The notes beneath the pieces are model-generated. The model was not told the DNA's origin. It saw nothing but the letters and a program-made list of their open reading frames with translations, and ran no database searches. The position numbers and the translations under genes were made by a program. A stretch of DNA of 64,000 bases from Streptomyces sp. G-G2 (GTDB taxonomy: Bacteria; Actinomycetota; Actinomycetes; Streptomycetales; Streptomycetaceae): the NCBI RefSeq assembly GCF_030063135.1, contig NZ_JASISO010000007.1:1-64000 (forward strand), in the 5' to 3' direction. Shown here piece after piece: positions 49,954 through 59,542 of the stretch; the first letter of the stretch is position 1; each line of letters starts with the position of its first letter.

Positions 49954-51423
49954 TCAGGACCAGGTGACCAGGCGCTTCGGGTGCTCCAGGACGGCCGCGA
50001 TGTCCGCGAGGAACCGCGAGCCGAGCTCACCGTCGATGAGGCGGTGGTCGAACGACAGCGCCAGGGTGGTGACCTGACGCGCCTTCACCTTGCCCTTGTG
50101 CACCCACGGCTGGGGCTTGATCGCACCGACCGCGAGGATCGCGGCCTCGCCGGGGTTCAGGATGGGGGTACCGGTGTCGACGCCGAAGACGCCCACATTG
50201 GTGATGGTGACGGTGCCGCCCTGCATGTCCGACGGCGAGGTCTTGCCGTCACGGGCGGTGCCGACCAGGTCGGACAGGCCCCGCGACAGCTCCGCCAGGG
50301 TCTTGGCGTGCGCGTCCTTGATGTTCGGCACGATCAGACCGCGCGGGGTGGCGGCCGCGATGCCCAGGTTCACGTAGTGCTTGAGCACGATCTCCTGGGC
50401 CGCCTCGTCCCAGGACGCGTTGACGTCCGGGTGCCGGCTGATGGCGATGAGGACCGCCTTGGCGATGAGGAGCAGCGGGTTGATCCGCAGCCCCGCCATG
50501 TCCGGGTCGTCCTTGAGCTCCTGGACGAGCTTCATCGTGCGCGTCACGTCGAGGGTGATGAACTCGGTGACGTGCGGGGCGGTGAAGGCGGAGCTGACCA
50601 TGGCCTGGGCCGTGACCTTGCGGACGCCCTTGACCGGGATACGGGTCTCCCGCGCGTCCGGAGCCGCCTGGGCCACCGCGGCCCGGGCGAGCGCGGCCTG
50701 GGGGGCCGTCACGGTCTCGGCCACGGGCGCGACCGGCTGCGGCGCGAGCGCGGCGGTGGCCGCCGCGTGCACGTCCTCGCGGGTCACGACGCCGCCGTCC
50801 CCGGTGGGGACGATCGCCGCCAGGTCGATGCCGAGGTCCTTGGCGAGCTTGCGCACGGGCGGCTTGGCCAGCGGTCGCTCGGCGACCGCCTGCCCGTGCC
50901 CGTGCCCGGCGAAGCCGTTGCCGCCGTTCCCGTTCAGCGCCGGAGCCTGGACCGGTACGGCCGCGGACGCGGTTGCCGCGGCCACGGAGGACGCCGCGGG
51001 CACGGAGGACGCCGCGGGCACGCCCTTGCGCGGGCGGCGCTTCGTGGAAGCCGTGGACACGCCGTACCCGACGAGGACCGGCTGGCGCGCCCCGGGCGTC
51101 GCCTCGGCCTCGGGGGCCGCGGCGACGGGAGCTGCGGCGGCAGCCGGGGCCGGAGCCGCGGCCGGAGCCTGCGCGGCGTCCGCCCCGGTCCGCACCGAGA
51201 TGATCACCTGGCCGACGTCGACCGTCGTCCCCTCGGGGAAGCGCAGCTCGTGGACCACGCCGTCGAACGGGATCGGCAGCTCGACGGCCGCCTTCGCCGT
51301 CTCGACCTCGCAGACCACCTGGCCGTCCGTGACCGTGTCCCCGGGCTGCACGAACCACTTGAGGATCTCGGCCTCGGTGAGGCCCTCGCCCACATCGGGC
51401 ATCTTGAATTCGCTGATCGTCAC
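49954..51423 (-). CDS. bkdC: Branched-chain 2-oxoacid dehydrogenase E2 (dihydrolipoyl acyltransferase)
   Basis: E2 carries acyl groups from E1 to CoA on a swinging lipoyl arm. The 489-residue protein has a lipoyl domain (1-77, with ETAKAAVEL and lipoyl Lys44). An Ala/Pro hinge follows, then an E1/E3-binding domain (about 188-226, RKLAKDLGIDLAAIVPTG). The catalytic domain (about 262-489) has the active-site SFDHRLIDGE around His460. The start is GTG with GAGGAG upstream. It follows E1beta by ten bases. The E3 gene is elsewhere. Substrates are branched 2-oxoacids that feed fatty-acid starters. Confidence 0.93.
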   Translation of the reverse strand: MTISEFKMPDVGEGLTEAEILKWFVQPGDTVTDGQVVCEVETAKAAVELPIPFDGVVHELRFPEGTTVDVGQVIISVRTGADAAQAPAAAPAPAAAAAPVAAAPEAEATPGARQPVLVGYGVSTASTKRRPRKGVPAASSVPAASSVAAATASAAVPVQAPALNGNGGNGFAGHGHGQAVAERPLAKPPVRKLAKDLGIDLAAIVPTGDGGVVTREDVHAAATAALAPQPVAPVAETVTAPQAALARAAVAQAAPDARETRIPVKGVRKVTAQAMVSSAFTAPHVTEFITLDVTRTMKLVQELKDDPDMAGLRINPLLLIAKAVLIAISRHPDVNASWDEAAQEIVLKHYVNLGIAAATPRGLIVPNIKDAHAKTLAELSRGLSDLVGTARDGKTSPSDMQGGTVTITNVGVFGVDTGTPILNPGEAAILAVGAIKPQPWVHKGKVKARQVTTLALSFDHRLIDGELGSRFLADIAAVLEHPKRLVTWS

Positions 51424-51433
51424 GAAAATCTCC

Positions 51434-52414
51434 TCAGTACGCCAGCGAGCGGTCGACGGCGTCGAGTACCCGGTCCAGGCCGGGCAGGTACTCGTCCTCC
51501 AGGCGGGCGGGCGGGTACGGCGCGTGGAAGCCGCCGACACGCAGCACCGGCGCCTCCAGGTGGTAGAAGCACCGCTCCGTGATCCGCGCGGCGATCTCCG
51601 CGCCGACGCCCAGGAACACCGGGGCCTCGTGCACGACGACCAGACGGCGGGTCTTCTCCACCGAGGCCTGGATGGTGTCGAAGTCCACCGGGGACATGGA
51701 CCTCAGGTCCAGGACCTCGATGGACTTGCCCTCCTCGGCGGCGGCCGCGGCCGCCTCCACGCACACCTTGACCATCGGGCCGTACGCGGCCAGGGTCACG
51801 TCGGACCCCTCCCGCGCGACCCGCGCCTTGTGCAATTCGCCGGGGATCGCCTCGACGTCGACCTCGCCCTTGTCCCAGTAACGGCGCTTCGGCTCGAAGA
51901 AGATCACCGGGTCGTCGCTCTGGATGGCCTGCTGGAGCATCCAGTAGGCGTCGGCGGCGTTGGACGGCGAGACCACCTTGAGGCCCGCGACGTGCGCGAA
52001 CAGCGCCTCGGGGGACTCGGAGTGGTGCTCGACTGCGCCGATGCCGCCCGCGTACGGGATCCGGATGACGATCGGCATCTTGATCGTGCCCAGCGAGCGA
52101 GCGTGCATCTTCGCGAGCTGGGTGACGATCTGGTCGTAGGCGGGGAAGACGAAACCGTCGAACTGGATCTCCACCACGGGCCGGTAGCCGCGCAGCGCGA
52201 GACCGATCGCGGTGCCGACGATGCCCGACTCGGCGAGCGGGGTGTCGATGACCCGCTCCTCGCCGAAGTCCTTCTGCAGGCCGTCGGTGATCCGGAAGAC
52301 GCCGCCGAGCTTGCCGACGTCCTCGCCCATGATGAGGACCTTGGGGTCGGTCTCCAGGGCCTTGCGCAGCGAGTCGTTGAGCGCCTTGGCGATGGTCAGC
52401 TTCTGCACCGGCAT
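51434..52414 (-). CDS. bkdB: Branched-chain 2-oxoacid dehydrogenase E1 beta
   Basis: E1beta completes the thiamin-dependent decarboxylase. The 326-residue protein has the transketolase pyrimidine domain with VLIMGEDVGKLGGVFRITDG and VEIQFDGFVFPAYDQI. A C-terminal domain carries GSDVTLAAYGPMV and HEAPVFLGVGAEIAARITE. The ATG is two bases after the E1alpha stop, a tight coupling that ensures a balanced tetramer. This type lies in a set with E2 as in the bkdA1B1C1 cluster of S. coelicolor (from memory). Confidence 0.95.
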   Translation of the reverse strand: MPVQKLTIAKALNDSLRKALETDPKVLIMGEDVGKLGGVFRITDGLQKDFGEERVIDTPLAESGIVGTAIGLALRGYRPVVEIQFDGFVFPAYDQIVTQLAKMHARSLGTIKMPIVIRIPYAGGIGAVEHHSESPEALFAHVAGLKVVSPSNAADAYWMLQQAIQSDDPVIFFEPKRRYWDKGEVDVEAIPGELHKARVAREGSDVTLAAYGPMVKVCVEAAAAAAEEGKSIEVLDLRSMSPVDFDTIQASVEKTRRLVVVHEAPVFLGVGAEIAARITERCFYHLEAPVLRVGGFHAPYPPARLEDEYLPGLDRVLDAVDRSLAY

Positions 52415-52416
52415 GG

Positions 52417-53619
52417 TCACTCCCCGCCTTCGAAGGACGCGAGGTAGGCGGCGAACTGCGCGCGCTCCTCGTCGACGAGCGCGTGCCCGTCGGCATAGAC
52501 GTTCTCGAAGATCGCCATGGTGTCCGGGTCGGGCATGGCCCGCACGACCTCGCGGACGTGCTTGCCGAGGGCCTCGCTCTCGGTCTCCAGCTCCTCGAAG
52601 AACGCCTCGTCGGCGGCCCCGCTCGCGAGCAGGTGGGTCTTCAGGCGCAGGATCGGGTCCTTGGCCTCCCACGCCTCGCGCTCCTCGTCCCGGCGGTACT
52701 TCGTCGGGTCGTCCGAGGTGGTGTGGGCGCCCATCCGGTACGTGAAGGCCTCGACCAGCGTCGGTCCCTCGCCGCGCCGCGCCCGGTCCAGGGCCCAGCG
52801 GGTCACGGCCAGGCAGGCCAGGACGTCGTTGCCGTCGACCCGTACGCCGGGGAAGCCGAAGCCCTGGGCGCGCTGGTAGAGCGGTACGCGCATCTGGCGC
52901 TCGGTGGGCTCCGAGATGGCCCACTGGTTGTTCTGGCAGAAGAACACCACGGGGGCGTTGTAGACGGCCCCGAAGGTGAAGGCCTCGGCCACGTCGCCCT
53001 GGCTGGAGGCGCCGTCGCCGAAGTAGGCGATGACCGCGGAGTCCGCGCCGTCCTTGGCCACACCCATCGCGTAACCGGTCGCGTGCAGCGTCTGCGAGCC
53101 GATGACGATCGTGTACAGGTGGAAGTTGTTGAGGGTGGGGTCCCAACCTCCGTGGTTCACCCCGCGGAACATGCCCAGGAGGTTCGTCGGGTCCACCCCG
53201 CGGCACCAGGCCACGCCGTGCTCACGGTAGGTGGGGAAGACGTAGTCCTCGTCGTTCAGCGCACGCGCGCTGCCGATCTGGGCGGCCTCCTGGCCGAGCA
53301 GCGAGGCCCACAGGCCCAGCTCGCCCTGGCGCTGGAGCGCGGTGGCCTCACCGTCGAAACGGCGGGTCAGGACCATGTCGCGGTAGAGACCGCGCAGGTC
53401 GTCCCCCGTGATGTCCTCGACGAAGGCCATGAATTCCGCGTTCTCAGGATGGTCCGCGGCCGAAACCCGGTCCCCCTCGGGCGTCAGCAGCTGTACGAGC
53501 TGGGGCTCGGCGGCGGCTGCGGCAGCGGCGGCGGCTTTGGCGGCGCTCGCGGCGCCAGCCGCTCGCTTGGTGCCGCTGCTGCGTCGCGGCTTGCGCGCGG
53601 CAGTGCTCTCCACGGTCAC
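52417..53619 (-). CDS. bkdA: Branched-chain 2-oxoacid dehydrogenase E1 alpha
   Basis: E1alpha binds thiamin diphosphate and decarboxylates branched 2-oxoacids. The 400-residue protein has an Ala-rich N-terminal tail of about 40 residues, then YFGDGASSQGDVAEAFTFGA and CQNNQWAIS, which together form the ThDP-magnesium motif (GDG ... NN). Later blocks are AFTYRMGAHTTSDDPTKY and RDEEREAWEAKDP. The start is GTG with a GGAGGAG ribosome site. It is the first gene of the bkdABC operon, whose promoter region (53620-53923) is shared with the divergent regulator gene. Confidence 0.95.
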   Translation of the reverse strand: MTVESTAARKPRRSSGTKRAAGAASAAKAAAAAAAAAEPQLVQLLTPEGDRVSAADHPENAEFMAFVEDITGDDLRGLYRDMVLTRRFDGEATALQRQGELGLWASLLGQEAAQIGSARALNDEDYVFPTYREHGVAWCRGVDPTNLLGMFRGVNHGGWDPTLNNFHLYTIVIGSQTLHATGYAMGVAKDGADSAVIAYFGDGASSQGDVAEAFTFGAVYNAPVVFFCQNNQWAISEPTERQMRVPLYQRAQGFGFPGVRVDGNDVLACLAVTRWALDRARRGEGPTLVEAFTYRMGAHTTSDDPTKYRRDEEREAWEAKDPILRLKTHLLASGAADEAFFEELETESEALGKHVREVVRAMPDPDTMAIFENVYADGHALVDEERAQFAAYLASFEGGE

Positions 53620-53923
53620 GTGTGCTCCTCCGTCGGTCCGGCACCCGGGTTCTCCGGGGACCAGTGCGGCTCGCCCAGAGTCCCGCCCGCGCACGGGGTG
53701 GGTGCGTCGTGGTGGGGTCCAGGCGTGACAGGTGCCCCGGCGAGTGCCCTGCGCAATGCACGTTACCCAGTGCGTCGCATAACTGCGAAACCCCGTTTGA
53801 CCTGCGATTTTGCTTGGATTTCCAAGTAAATCCGAGGATCCGGGAACAACCACTGGTCACAGCCTTGCAGGGGGCCGGAACAACGGCACGTTATCCCGGC
53901 CTCTTGCGGCAGGGAAGAGGTGA
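53620..53923. other. Divergent promoter region between bkdA and the NarL-type regulator
   Basis: The 304-base gap holds no gene. Around 53780-53830 it has an unusually AT-rich segment for this genome, with the dyad at 53808-53830. The remainder is GC-rich leader for each gene. No rho-independent terminator is present, as expected for a divergent pair. Confidence 0.7.
53808..53830. promoter_or_regulatory. Candidate operator of the bkd operon
   Basis: CTTGGA-TT-TCCAAG (53813-53826) is a perfect dyad. Apart from one mismatch it extends outward with three further T:A pairs. It lies about 190 bases before the bkdA start in AT-rich DNA. Lrp/AsnC-type regulators are known to control bkd operons, and this is a plausible site for one. 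The regulator is not in the window. Confidence 0.5.
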
Positions 53924-54604
53924 GTGTGTGAAACTGAATCCGTGCACGAAAACGGGAAAATCAAGGTGTTCCTCCTGGACGACCACGAAGTGGTACGACG
54001 TGGTGTCTATGAGCTGTTGTCGGTCGAAGACGACATTGAGATCGTCGGCGAGGCGGGCACCGCGGCCGACGCTCTGGTACGCATCCCGGCCACCCGTCCG
54101 GACGTCGCCGTGCTCGACGTGCGCCTGCCGGACGGCAGCGGCGTCGAGGTCTGCCGCGAGGTGCGCTCCCAGAACGAGGACATCAAGTGCCTGATGCTGA
54201 CGTCGTTCGCCGATGACGAGGCGCTGTTCGACGCGATCATGGCCGGTGCCTCCGGGTACGTGCTGAAGGCCATCCGCGGCAACGAGCTGCTGCACGCCGT
54301 ACGGGACGTGGCGGCGGGCAAGTCGCTGCTGGACCCGGTCGCCACGGCGCGGGTGCTGGAGCGGCTGCGCGACGGCAAGAACGGCAAGGGCGACGACCGG
54401 CTCTCGAACCTCACCGAGCAGGAACGCAAGATCCTCGACCTGATCGGCGAGGGCCTGACGAACCGCGTGATCGGCGAGCGCCTGCACCTGGCCGAGAAGA
54501 CGATCAAGAACTACGTCTCCAGCCTGCTCTCGAAGCTGGGCATGGAGCGCCGCTCGCAGGCCGCCGCCTACGTGGCCCGGCTCCAGGCCGAGAAGCGCCG
54601 CTAG
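53924..54604 (+). CDS. NarL/DevR-type response regulator
   Basis: The 226-residue protein has a receiver domain (about 12-130, phospho-acceptor Asp65 in VAVLDVRLPDG, switch Thr in LMLTSFADDE, Lys in GYVLKAIRG). A LuxR-type helix-turn-helix (about 158-220) reads LTEQERKILDLIGEGLTNRV then LAEKTIKNYVSSLLSKLGME. The DNA-binding end is very similar to mycobacterial DosR/DevR, including AEKTxKNYVSxLLxKLGMERR. The GTG at 53924 has GGAAGAGG just upstream; GTG 53942 is an alternative. No kinase is adjacent. A hairpin terminator follows. Confidence 0.92.
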   Translation: MCETESVHENGKIKVFLLDDHEVVRRGVYELLSVEDDIEIVGEAGTAADALVRIPATRPDVAVLDVRLPDGSGVEVCREVRSQNEDIKCLMLTSFADDEALFDAIMAGASGYVLKAIRGNELLHAVRDVAAGKSLLDPVATARVLERLRDGKNGKGDDRLSNLTEQERKILDLIGEGLTNRVIGERLHLAEKTIKNYVSSLLSKLGMERRSQAAAYVARLQAEKRR

Positions 54605-54691
54605 CCCACCGCGCGCCCGGCCTCACCAGCACCCCCGGCCTCACCAGCACCACCAGCGGCCCCGGGCAGCACCCCGCGTGAGCCACCGCTA

Positions 54692-54732
54692 CGCCCCGCG
54701 ATCACCCGTATGCCGGGTGATCCCACGGGGCG
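54692..54732 (+). terminator. Hairpin terminator after the response regulator
   Basis: GATCACCCG (54700-54708) and CGGGTGATC (54714-54722) form a nine-base stem with a five-base loop. An outer pair, CGCCCCG with CGGGGCG, extends the structure to 54692-54732. It separates the regulator from the PPOX gene promoter. Confidence 0.75.
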
Positions 54733-54742
54733 CGCTGTTTCA

Positions 54743-54762
54743 TTCGGGACCAACGTCCCCGA
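54743..54762 (+). promoter_or_regulatory. DosR/DevR-type box before the PPOX gene
   Basis: TTCGGGACCAACGTCCCCGA matches the mycobacterial DosR 20-mer TTSGGGACTWWAGTCCCSAA at all eight left-hand and seven of eight right-hand positions, differing mainly in the centre. It lies 56 bases before the PPOX gene start, and the preceding gene encodes a DosR-like regulator. Confidence 0.6.
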
Positions 54763-54818
54763 TGACCGGGGCGGGTTCCTCTTTCCCGGCGGCGTGCCGG
54801 TGCCGGACAGTGGACGGC

Positions 54819-55235
54819 ATGCCCACTGAGGAACTCCACGCCATCGAACTGCTGCGCCAGGTGCCCTACGGCCGTGTCGCCACCAGCATGCGCGCGCTGC
54901 CCTTCCTCGCCCTGGCCCGCCACATCGTGGTCGACGGCAAGGTGGTGCTGAGAATGCACGCGGGCTTCGGCTACCACCACGCCTGCAACGGCAGCGTGGT
55001 CGCCTACGGCGCCGACAACTTCAATACCGGTGACCCCCGGCTGTGGTCGGTGCAGTTCACCGGAACCGCCCAGATCGGCGAGCCGACCACCGCCGAACTG
55101 GAACTCTTCGGTCCGGGTCCGCATTTCGTCGACGGAGCGCTCTTCGACCCGGTGTACATGCGAATCGAGCCGCAGTTCGTGACGGTGCACGCGCTGGCCG
55201 GGAATCTCGACCGGCAGTTCCAGCACGCGCTCTGA
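54819..55235 (+). CDS. Pyridoxamine 5'-phosphate oxidase (PPOX) family protein
   Basis: This 138-residue protein has the split-barrel flavin-binding pattern of PPOX-like proteins: LLRQVPYGRVATSMRALPFL, HIVVDGKVVLRMHAGFGYH and the strand VVAYGADNFN, then WSVQFTGTAQI. Such proteins bind FMN or F420 and in mycobacteria several belong to the DosR dormancy regulon. The start at 54819 begins at the first barrel strand. Upstream in-frame residues span the DosR-type box and are unlikely to be coding. A strong terminator follows. Confidence 0.85.
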   Translation: MPTEELHAIELLRQVPYGRVATSMRALPFLALARHIVVDGKVVLRMHAGFGYHHACNGSVVAYGADNFNTGDPRLWSVQFTGTAQIGEPTTAELELFGPGPHFVDGALFDPVYMRIEPQFVTVHALAGNLDRQFQHAL

Positions 55236-55263
55236 CCAGCGATTTCAGCGTTCCGTACATATG

Positions 55264-55303
55264 TTTACGGGCCCGGCGGAAGTAATTCCGCCGGGCCCGT
55301 GAA
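55264..55303. terminator. Bidirectional terminator between PPOX and kinase genes
   Basis: ACGGGCCCGGCGGAA (55267-55281) and TTCCGCCGGGCCCGT (55286-55300) form a perfect 15-base stem with loop GTAA, extended outward by TTT/GAA pairs. It ends the PPOX transcript and, from the other side, the kinase transcript. Confidence 0.9.
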
Positions 55304-55326
55304 CGTGTGCGTCCGCCATCCGCCCG

Positions 55327-56901
55327 CTACTCGTCGAAGCTGTTGTTCCGAAGCCCGCCGTCCGGAGGGGGAGAGACCTGCGTCTTAGATGGGATGGGCT
55401 TCGACGGCGTCGGACTCGCCGGCTCCGACGTCTCCGGCGACGGATCGGGGGACGACGGCGTCGGCGTCGGGGTGGAGCTCGGCGTGGGACGCGAGCTCCT
55501 GGGGGTCGGCGAGTAGCTCTCGCGCGACCGCGTGGACTCCGGCGAGTCCGACGGCGTGTCCTCCGGGCTGTCCGACGGGGTCGGCTGGGAGCTGGGCGTG
55601 CTCTGCGGGCTGCTCTGCCGAGTGTCGGGCTTATTGCCCGATTTGCCCGTCTTGTCCATCGCGAAGACCACGCCCGCCGCGATCGCGATCACCGCGAGCG
55701 CCGCGAACAGGATCATCTTCCAGCGGCCGCCGCCACCGGATCCGCCCTGGCCGTGCCCGTGGCCCTGGCCGCCGTCGTGGTAACCACCGCCACCGGGGAA
55801 GGCCGAGCCGTCGTCCGGGTTCAGCGGCGGCACCATCGGCTGATGGAACTGCGAGGTGGTGGCGTGGGAGGGGTACTGCTGGCGGCCGCCCGTGTTCCCC
55901 ATCGGCATCGCCGTGGTCGCGGACCCGCCGCGCCCGTTCGGCAGCGCCATGCCGACCGGGCCGGTGTTCCAGGTGCCCGTGTTGGGCCCCTGGTCCTGGA
56001 GCATCTGGAGGGCGTACCCGACCAGGCCGCGCATCTCCTCGGCGCTCTGGAACCGGTCGTCCGGGTCCTTGGCCAGGGAGCGCATGACGAGGCCGTCCAG
56101 CTCCTGCGGGATCATGTGTCCCTCGGGCAGCTGCGAGGGCGGCACCGGCGCGTCCTGGACGTGCTGGTAGACCACCGACAGCGGGGTCTCCCCGGTGAAC
56201 GGGGGCCGCAGCGCGAGCAGTTCGTAGAGCAGACAGCCGGTCGCGTACAGGTCGGAGCGGTGGTCGACGGCCTTGCCGAGGGCCTGCTCCGGGGAGAGGT
56301 ACTGCGGTGTGCCCATGACCATGCCGGTCTGGGTCATCGTGGACTGCACGCCGTGCAGGGCCCGCGCGATGCCGAAGTCCATCACCTTGACCGCGCCGGT
56401 GTCCGTGATGATGACGTTGGCGGGCTTGATGTCCCGGTGCACGATGCCGTGCTGGTGCGAGTAGGCCAGGGCCTCCAGCACACCGGAGACGATGATCAGC
56501 GCCTGGTCGGGGCCGGGGGCCTCGGCGCTGAGCAGCAGTTCGCGGATGGTGCGGCCCTCGACCAGCTCCATCACGATGTACGGGACGACGTTCGGGCCGA
56601 CCCGGTCCTCGCCCGAGTCGTAGACGGCCACGACGGCGTGGTGGTTGAGGCCCGCGACCGACTGTGCCTCGCGGGTGAACCGGGCCTTGGACACCGGGTC
56701 CTCGGCGAGGTCCGCGCGCAGCAGCTTCACGGCGACGGTGCGTCCCAGCCGTACGTCCTCGGCGGCGAACACCTCCGCCATACCGCCGCGGCCCAGCCGG
56801 TGGGTCAGCCGGTAACGGCCGTCTCCCACGAGTCCTCCGGCGCCCCAGTGCTCCGGACTATCGGCCATCCCGCCGCCGTTTCCCTCGGGTTCGGGTGCCA
56901 T
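55327..56901 (-). CDS. Membrane Ser/Thr protein kinase (PknB-like, no PASTA)
   Basis: The 524-residue kinase has a catalytic domain (about 30-290) with GRGGMAEVFAAED, VAVKLLR, the loop HRDIKPANVII and VMDFGIARALHG. A Gly/His-rich linker, a membrane helix near 404-424 (ILFAALAVIAIAAGVVFAM) and an outside Ser/Thr/Pro tail of about 95 residues follow. The tail has no PASTA domain, unlike the divergent kinase gene beside it. The ATG at 56901 has GCGAGG upstream and is better than a longer start at 56934. Confidence 0.92.
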   Translation of the reverse strand: MAPEPEGNGGGMADSPEHWGAGGLVGDGRYRLTHRLGRGGMAEVFAAEDVRLGRTVAVKLLRADLAEDPVSKARFTREAQSVAGLNHHAVVAVYDSGEDRVGPNVVPYIVMELVEGRTIRELLLSAEAPGPDQALIIVSGVLEALAYSHQHGIVHRDIKPANVIITDTGAVKVMDFGIARALHGVQSTMTQTGMVMGTPQYLSPEQALGKAVDHRSDLYATGCLLYELLALRPPFTGETPLSVVYQHVQDAPVPPSQLPEGHMIPQELDGLVMRSLAKDPDDRFQSAEEMRGLVGYALQMLQDQGPNTGTWNTGPVGMALPNGRGGSATTAMPMGNTGGRQQYPSHATTSQFHQPMVPPLNPDDGSAFPGGGGYHDGGQGHGHGQGGSGGGGRWKMILFAALAVIAIAAGVVFAMDKTGKSGNKPDTRQSSPQSTPSSQPTPSDSPEDTPSDSPESTRSRESYSPTPRSSRPTPSSTPTPTPSSPDPSPETSEPASPTPSKPIPSKTQVSPPPDGGLRNNSFDE

Positions 56902-57127
56902 CAGTCCTCGCCGTCGTCTCTCTCGGCCGCACAAGCGGTAGCTCTTGTTCGGAGTGCTCCGATGAACGCTACAGCCTCGACGCCGGTCGCCGACCGGCCC
57001 GGAGCGCCCGTCCCCGTGTGGTCACGGAACGGGCACCTGGCTTGACGTGGGCTTGCCCTCCGGCAGACTGGGCTCGATATGCGCTCTGTCAGACGCGTAC
57101 GGACACGCCCGAGGGGAAGCAACAGCC

Positions 57128-58804
57128 ATGAGCCAGGACGGCACTGAGGGCCGGTACGCAGGCGGGTCCTTGGCCGGTGGCCGTTACCAGCTGCGGGACT
57201 TGCTCGGCGAGGGCGGCATGGCGTCCGTCTACCTCGCCTACGACTCCGCGCTCGACCGGCAGGTCGCGATCAAGACCCTGCACAGCGAGCTGGGCCGCGA
57301 GGCGTCGTTCCGCGAGCGCTTCCGCCGTGAGGCACAGGCTGTAGCCAAACTGTCGCACACCAACATCGTCTCGGTCTTCGACACCGGCGAGGGCGATCTC
57401 GACGGCATGCTCATGCCGTACATCGTCATGGAGTACGTCGAGGGGCAGCCCCTCGGCTCCGCCCTGGACCGGGACATATCCCAGTACGGGGCGATGCCCG
57501 CCGACAAGGCCCTCAAGGTGACGTCCGACGTCCTGGCCGCGCTGGAGACCAGCCACGAGATGGGCCTGGTCCACCGGGACATCAAGCCGGGCAACGTGAT
57601 GATGACCAAGCGCGGCGTGGTGAAGGTGATGGACTTCGGCATCGCGCGTGCCATGCAGTCCGGCGTCACCTCCATGACCCAGACCGGCATGGTCGTCGGC
57701 ACTCCCCAGTACCTCTCCCCCGAGCAGGCGCTCGGCCGGGCGGTGGACGCGCGCTCCGACCTCTACTCGGTCGGCATCATGCTCTTCCAGCTGCTGACCG
57801 GCCGACTGCCCTTCGAGGCGGACTCCCCGCTGGCGATCGCGTACGCGCACGTGCAGGAGGAGCCGGTCACCCCGTCCTCCATCAACCGCTCGGTGACCCC
57901 GGCGATGGACGCCCTCGTCGCCCGCGCGCTGAAGAAGAACCCGAACGAGCGCTTCCCCACGGCCGCCGCCATGCGCGACGAGGTCCTGCGGGTGCTCTCG
58001 GCCGGGCAGACCGGGGCCCCCGTGATCATCGCGGGCGCGCCCGTGAGCCACGGCGCGGGAGTCTCCTCGGCCGTGTTCCCGCCGGTGGACTCGGGGTTCC
58101 AGGCTCCGCCGCAGTCGCTCCAGCAGCCGTACCAGCCGTCGCCGTACGCGCCCACTCCGGCGCCGCAGCACCATCAGACCCCGCCGCCGCACGGGTACGC
58201 GTACCCGCCCCAGCAGCACACTCCGCCGTCGATTCCCCAGCAGCACGCGGCCTACGCCCCGCACGCGCCGCAGACCCCGCCGCCTTTCAGCACCTCCCCG
58301 AACCGCAGCGGGTCCGGGCACAGCGGGTCCGGGCACGGCGGGGGCAACGGCGGGAACCGGAACATGCCGGTGATCGTCGGCTCGATCGTGGTGGCCCTGC
58401 TCGCGATCGGCGGCCTGATCACGGCGCTGTCGTTGAACGGCAAGGAGAAGGACGCCCGGACCCCGACCGCGAACGGCTCCCCGAACGCGTCCGCCTCGGC
58501 GTCGGCGAAGGCGGGCCACAAGGGTCCGGACACCTCCCGCACGATCGACCCGGCGAAGTGCAAGGACGCGCCCAAGTCGTTCAACGACGCTGCCAAGGTC
58601 GACGCTCCCGACTTCCGCTACAACAACGTCCGCTCGGTCAAGGAGTGCATCCAGGCCGCCGGCTGGAAGTACAAGATCCAGACCCGTGACGAGGCCGTGT
58701 ACGGGCAGGACACGGTGCTGGAGCAGGTCCCCGCGCCCTCGACCGACGTGCCCAAGAACGGCGCCGAGTTCACCCTGGTCGTCTCCAGCGGCGACGCGGA
58801 GTAG
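57128..58804 (+). CDS. Membrane Ser/Thr protein kinase with PASTA-like extracellular domain
   Basis: The 558-residue kinase shows GEGGMASVYLAYD, VAIKTLHSELG, HRDIKPGNVMM and VMDFGIARAM in its catalytic domain (about 17-285). A Pro/Gln/His-rich linker precedes the membrane helix near 415-438. The outside part ends in one PASTA-like domain (about 490-558) with VKECIQAAGWKYKIQTRD and the closing VPKNGAEFTLVVSSG. PASTA kinases sense cell-wall precursors. It is divergent from the other kinase gene, the starts being 226 bases apart, and has an intrinsic terminator. Confidence 0.93.
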   Translation: MSQDGTEGRYAGGSLAGGRYQLRDLLGEGGMASVYLAYDSALDRQVAIKTLHSELGREASFRERFRREAQAVAKLSHTNIVSVFDTGEGDLDGMLMPYIVMEYVEGQPLGSALDRDISQYGAMPADKALKVTSDVLAALETSHEMGLVHRDIKPGNVMMTKRGVVKVMDFGIARAMQSGVTSMTQTGMVVGTPQYLSPEQALGRAVDARSDLYSVGIMLFQLLTGRLPFEADSPLAIAYAHVQEEPVTPSSINRSVTPAMDALVARALKKNPNERFPTAAAMRDEVLRVLSAGQTGAPVIIAGAPVSHGAGVSSAVFPPVDSGFQAPPQSLQQPYQPSPYAPTPAPQHHQTPPPHGYAYPPQQHTPPSIPQQHAAYAPHAPQTPPPFSTSPNRSGSGHSGSGHGGGNGGNRNMPVIVGSIVVALLAIGGLITALSLNGKEKDARTPTANGSPNASASASAKAGHKGPDTSRTIDPAKCKDAPKSFNDAAKVDAPDFRYNNVRSVKECIQAAGWKYKIQTRDEAVYGQDTVLEQVPAPSTDVPKNGAEFTLVVSSGDAE

Positions 58805-58822
58805 CGCGCGTCCGCAGGACCA

Positions 58823-58867
58823 CGGCATCCCGGGCTCCCCTGATGGGGCGTCCGGGATGCCGCTTTT
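58823..58867 (+). terminator. Intrinsic terminator after the PASTA kinase
   Basis: CGGCATCCCGG (58823-58833) pairs with CCGGGATGCCG (58852-58862), followed by CTTTT. This is a rho-independent terminator with a short U-tract, 18 bases after the kinase stop. Confidence 0.9.
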
Positions 58868-58925
58868 GCCCCCCTGTGTAAATCTGAGCTTGACATCTCG
58901 GTCGCTCGGTACGGGAGGGCTCCCC

Positions 58926-59477
<552 letters not shown>

Positions 59478-59542
59478 TCCCGGCCCCCGCGGGGCCTCCT
59501 CCCCCTTACGGCCTACGACTCAAGGCGGTTGCGTTGATCAAC

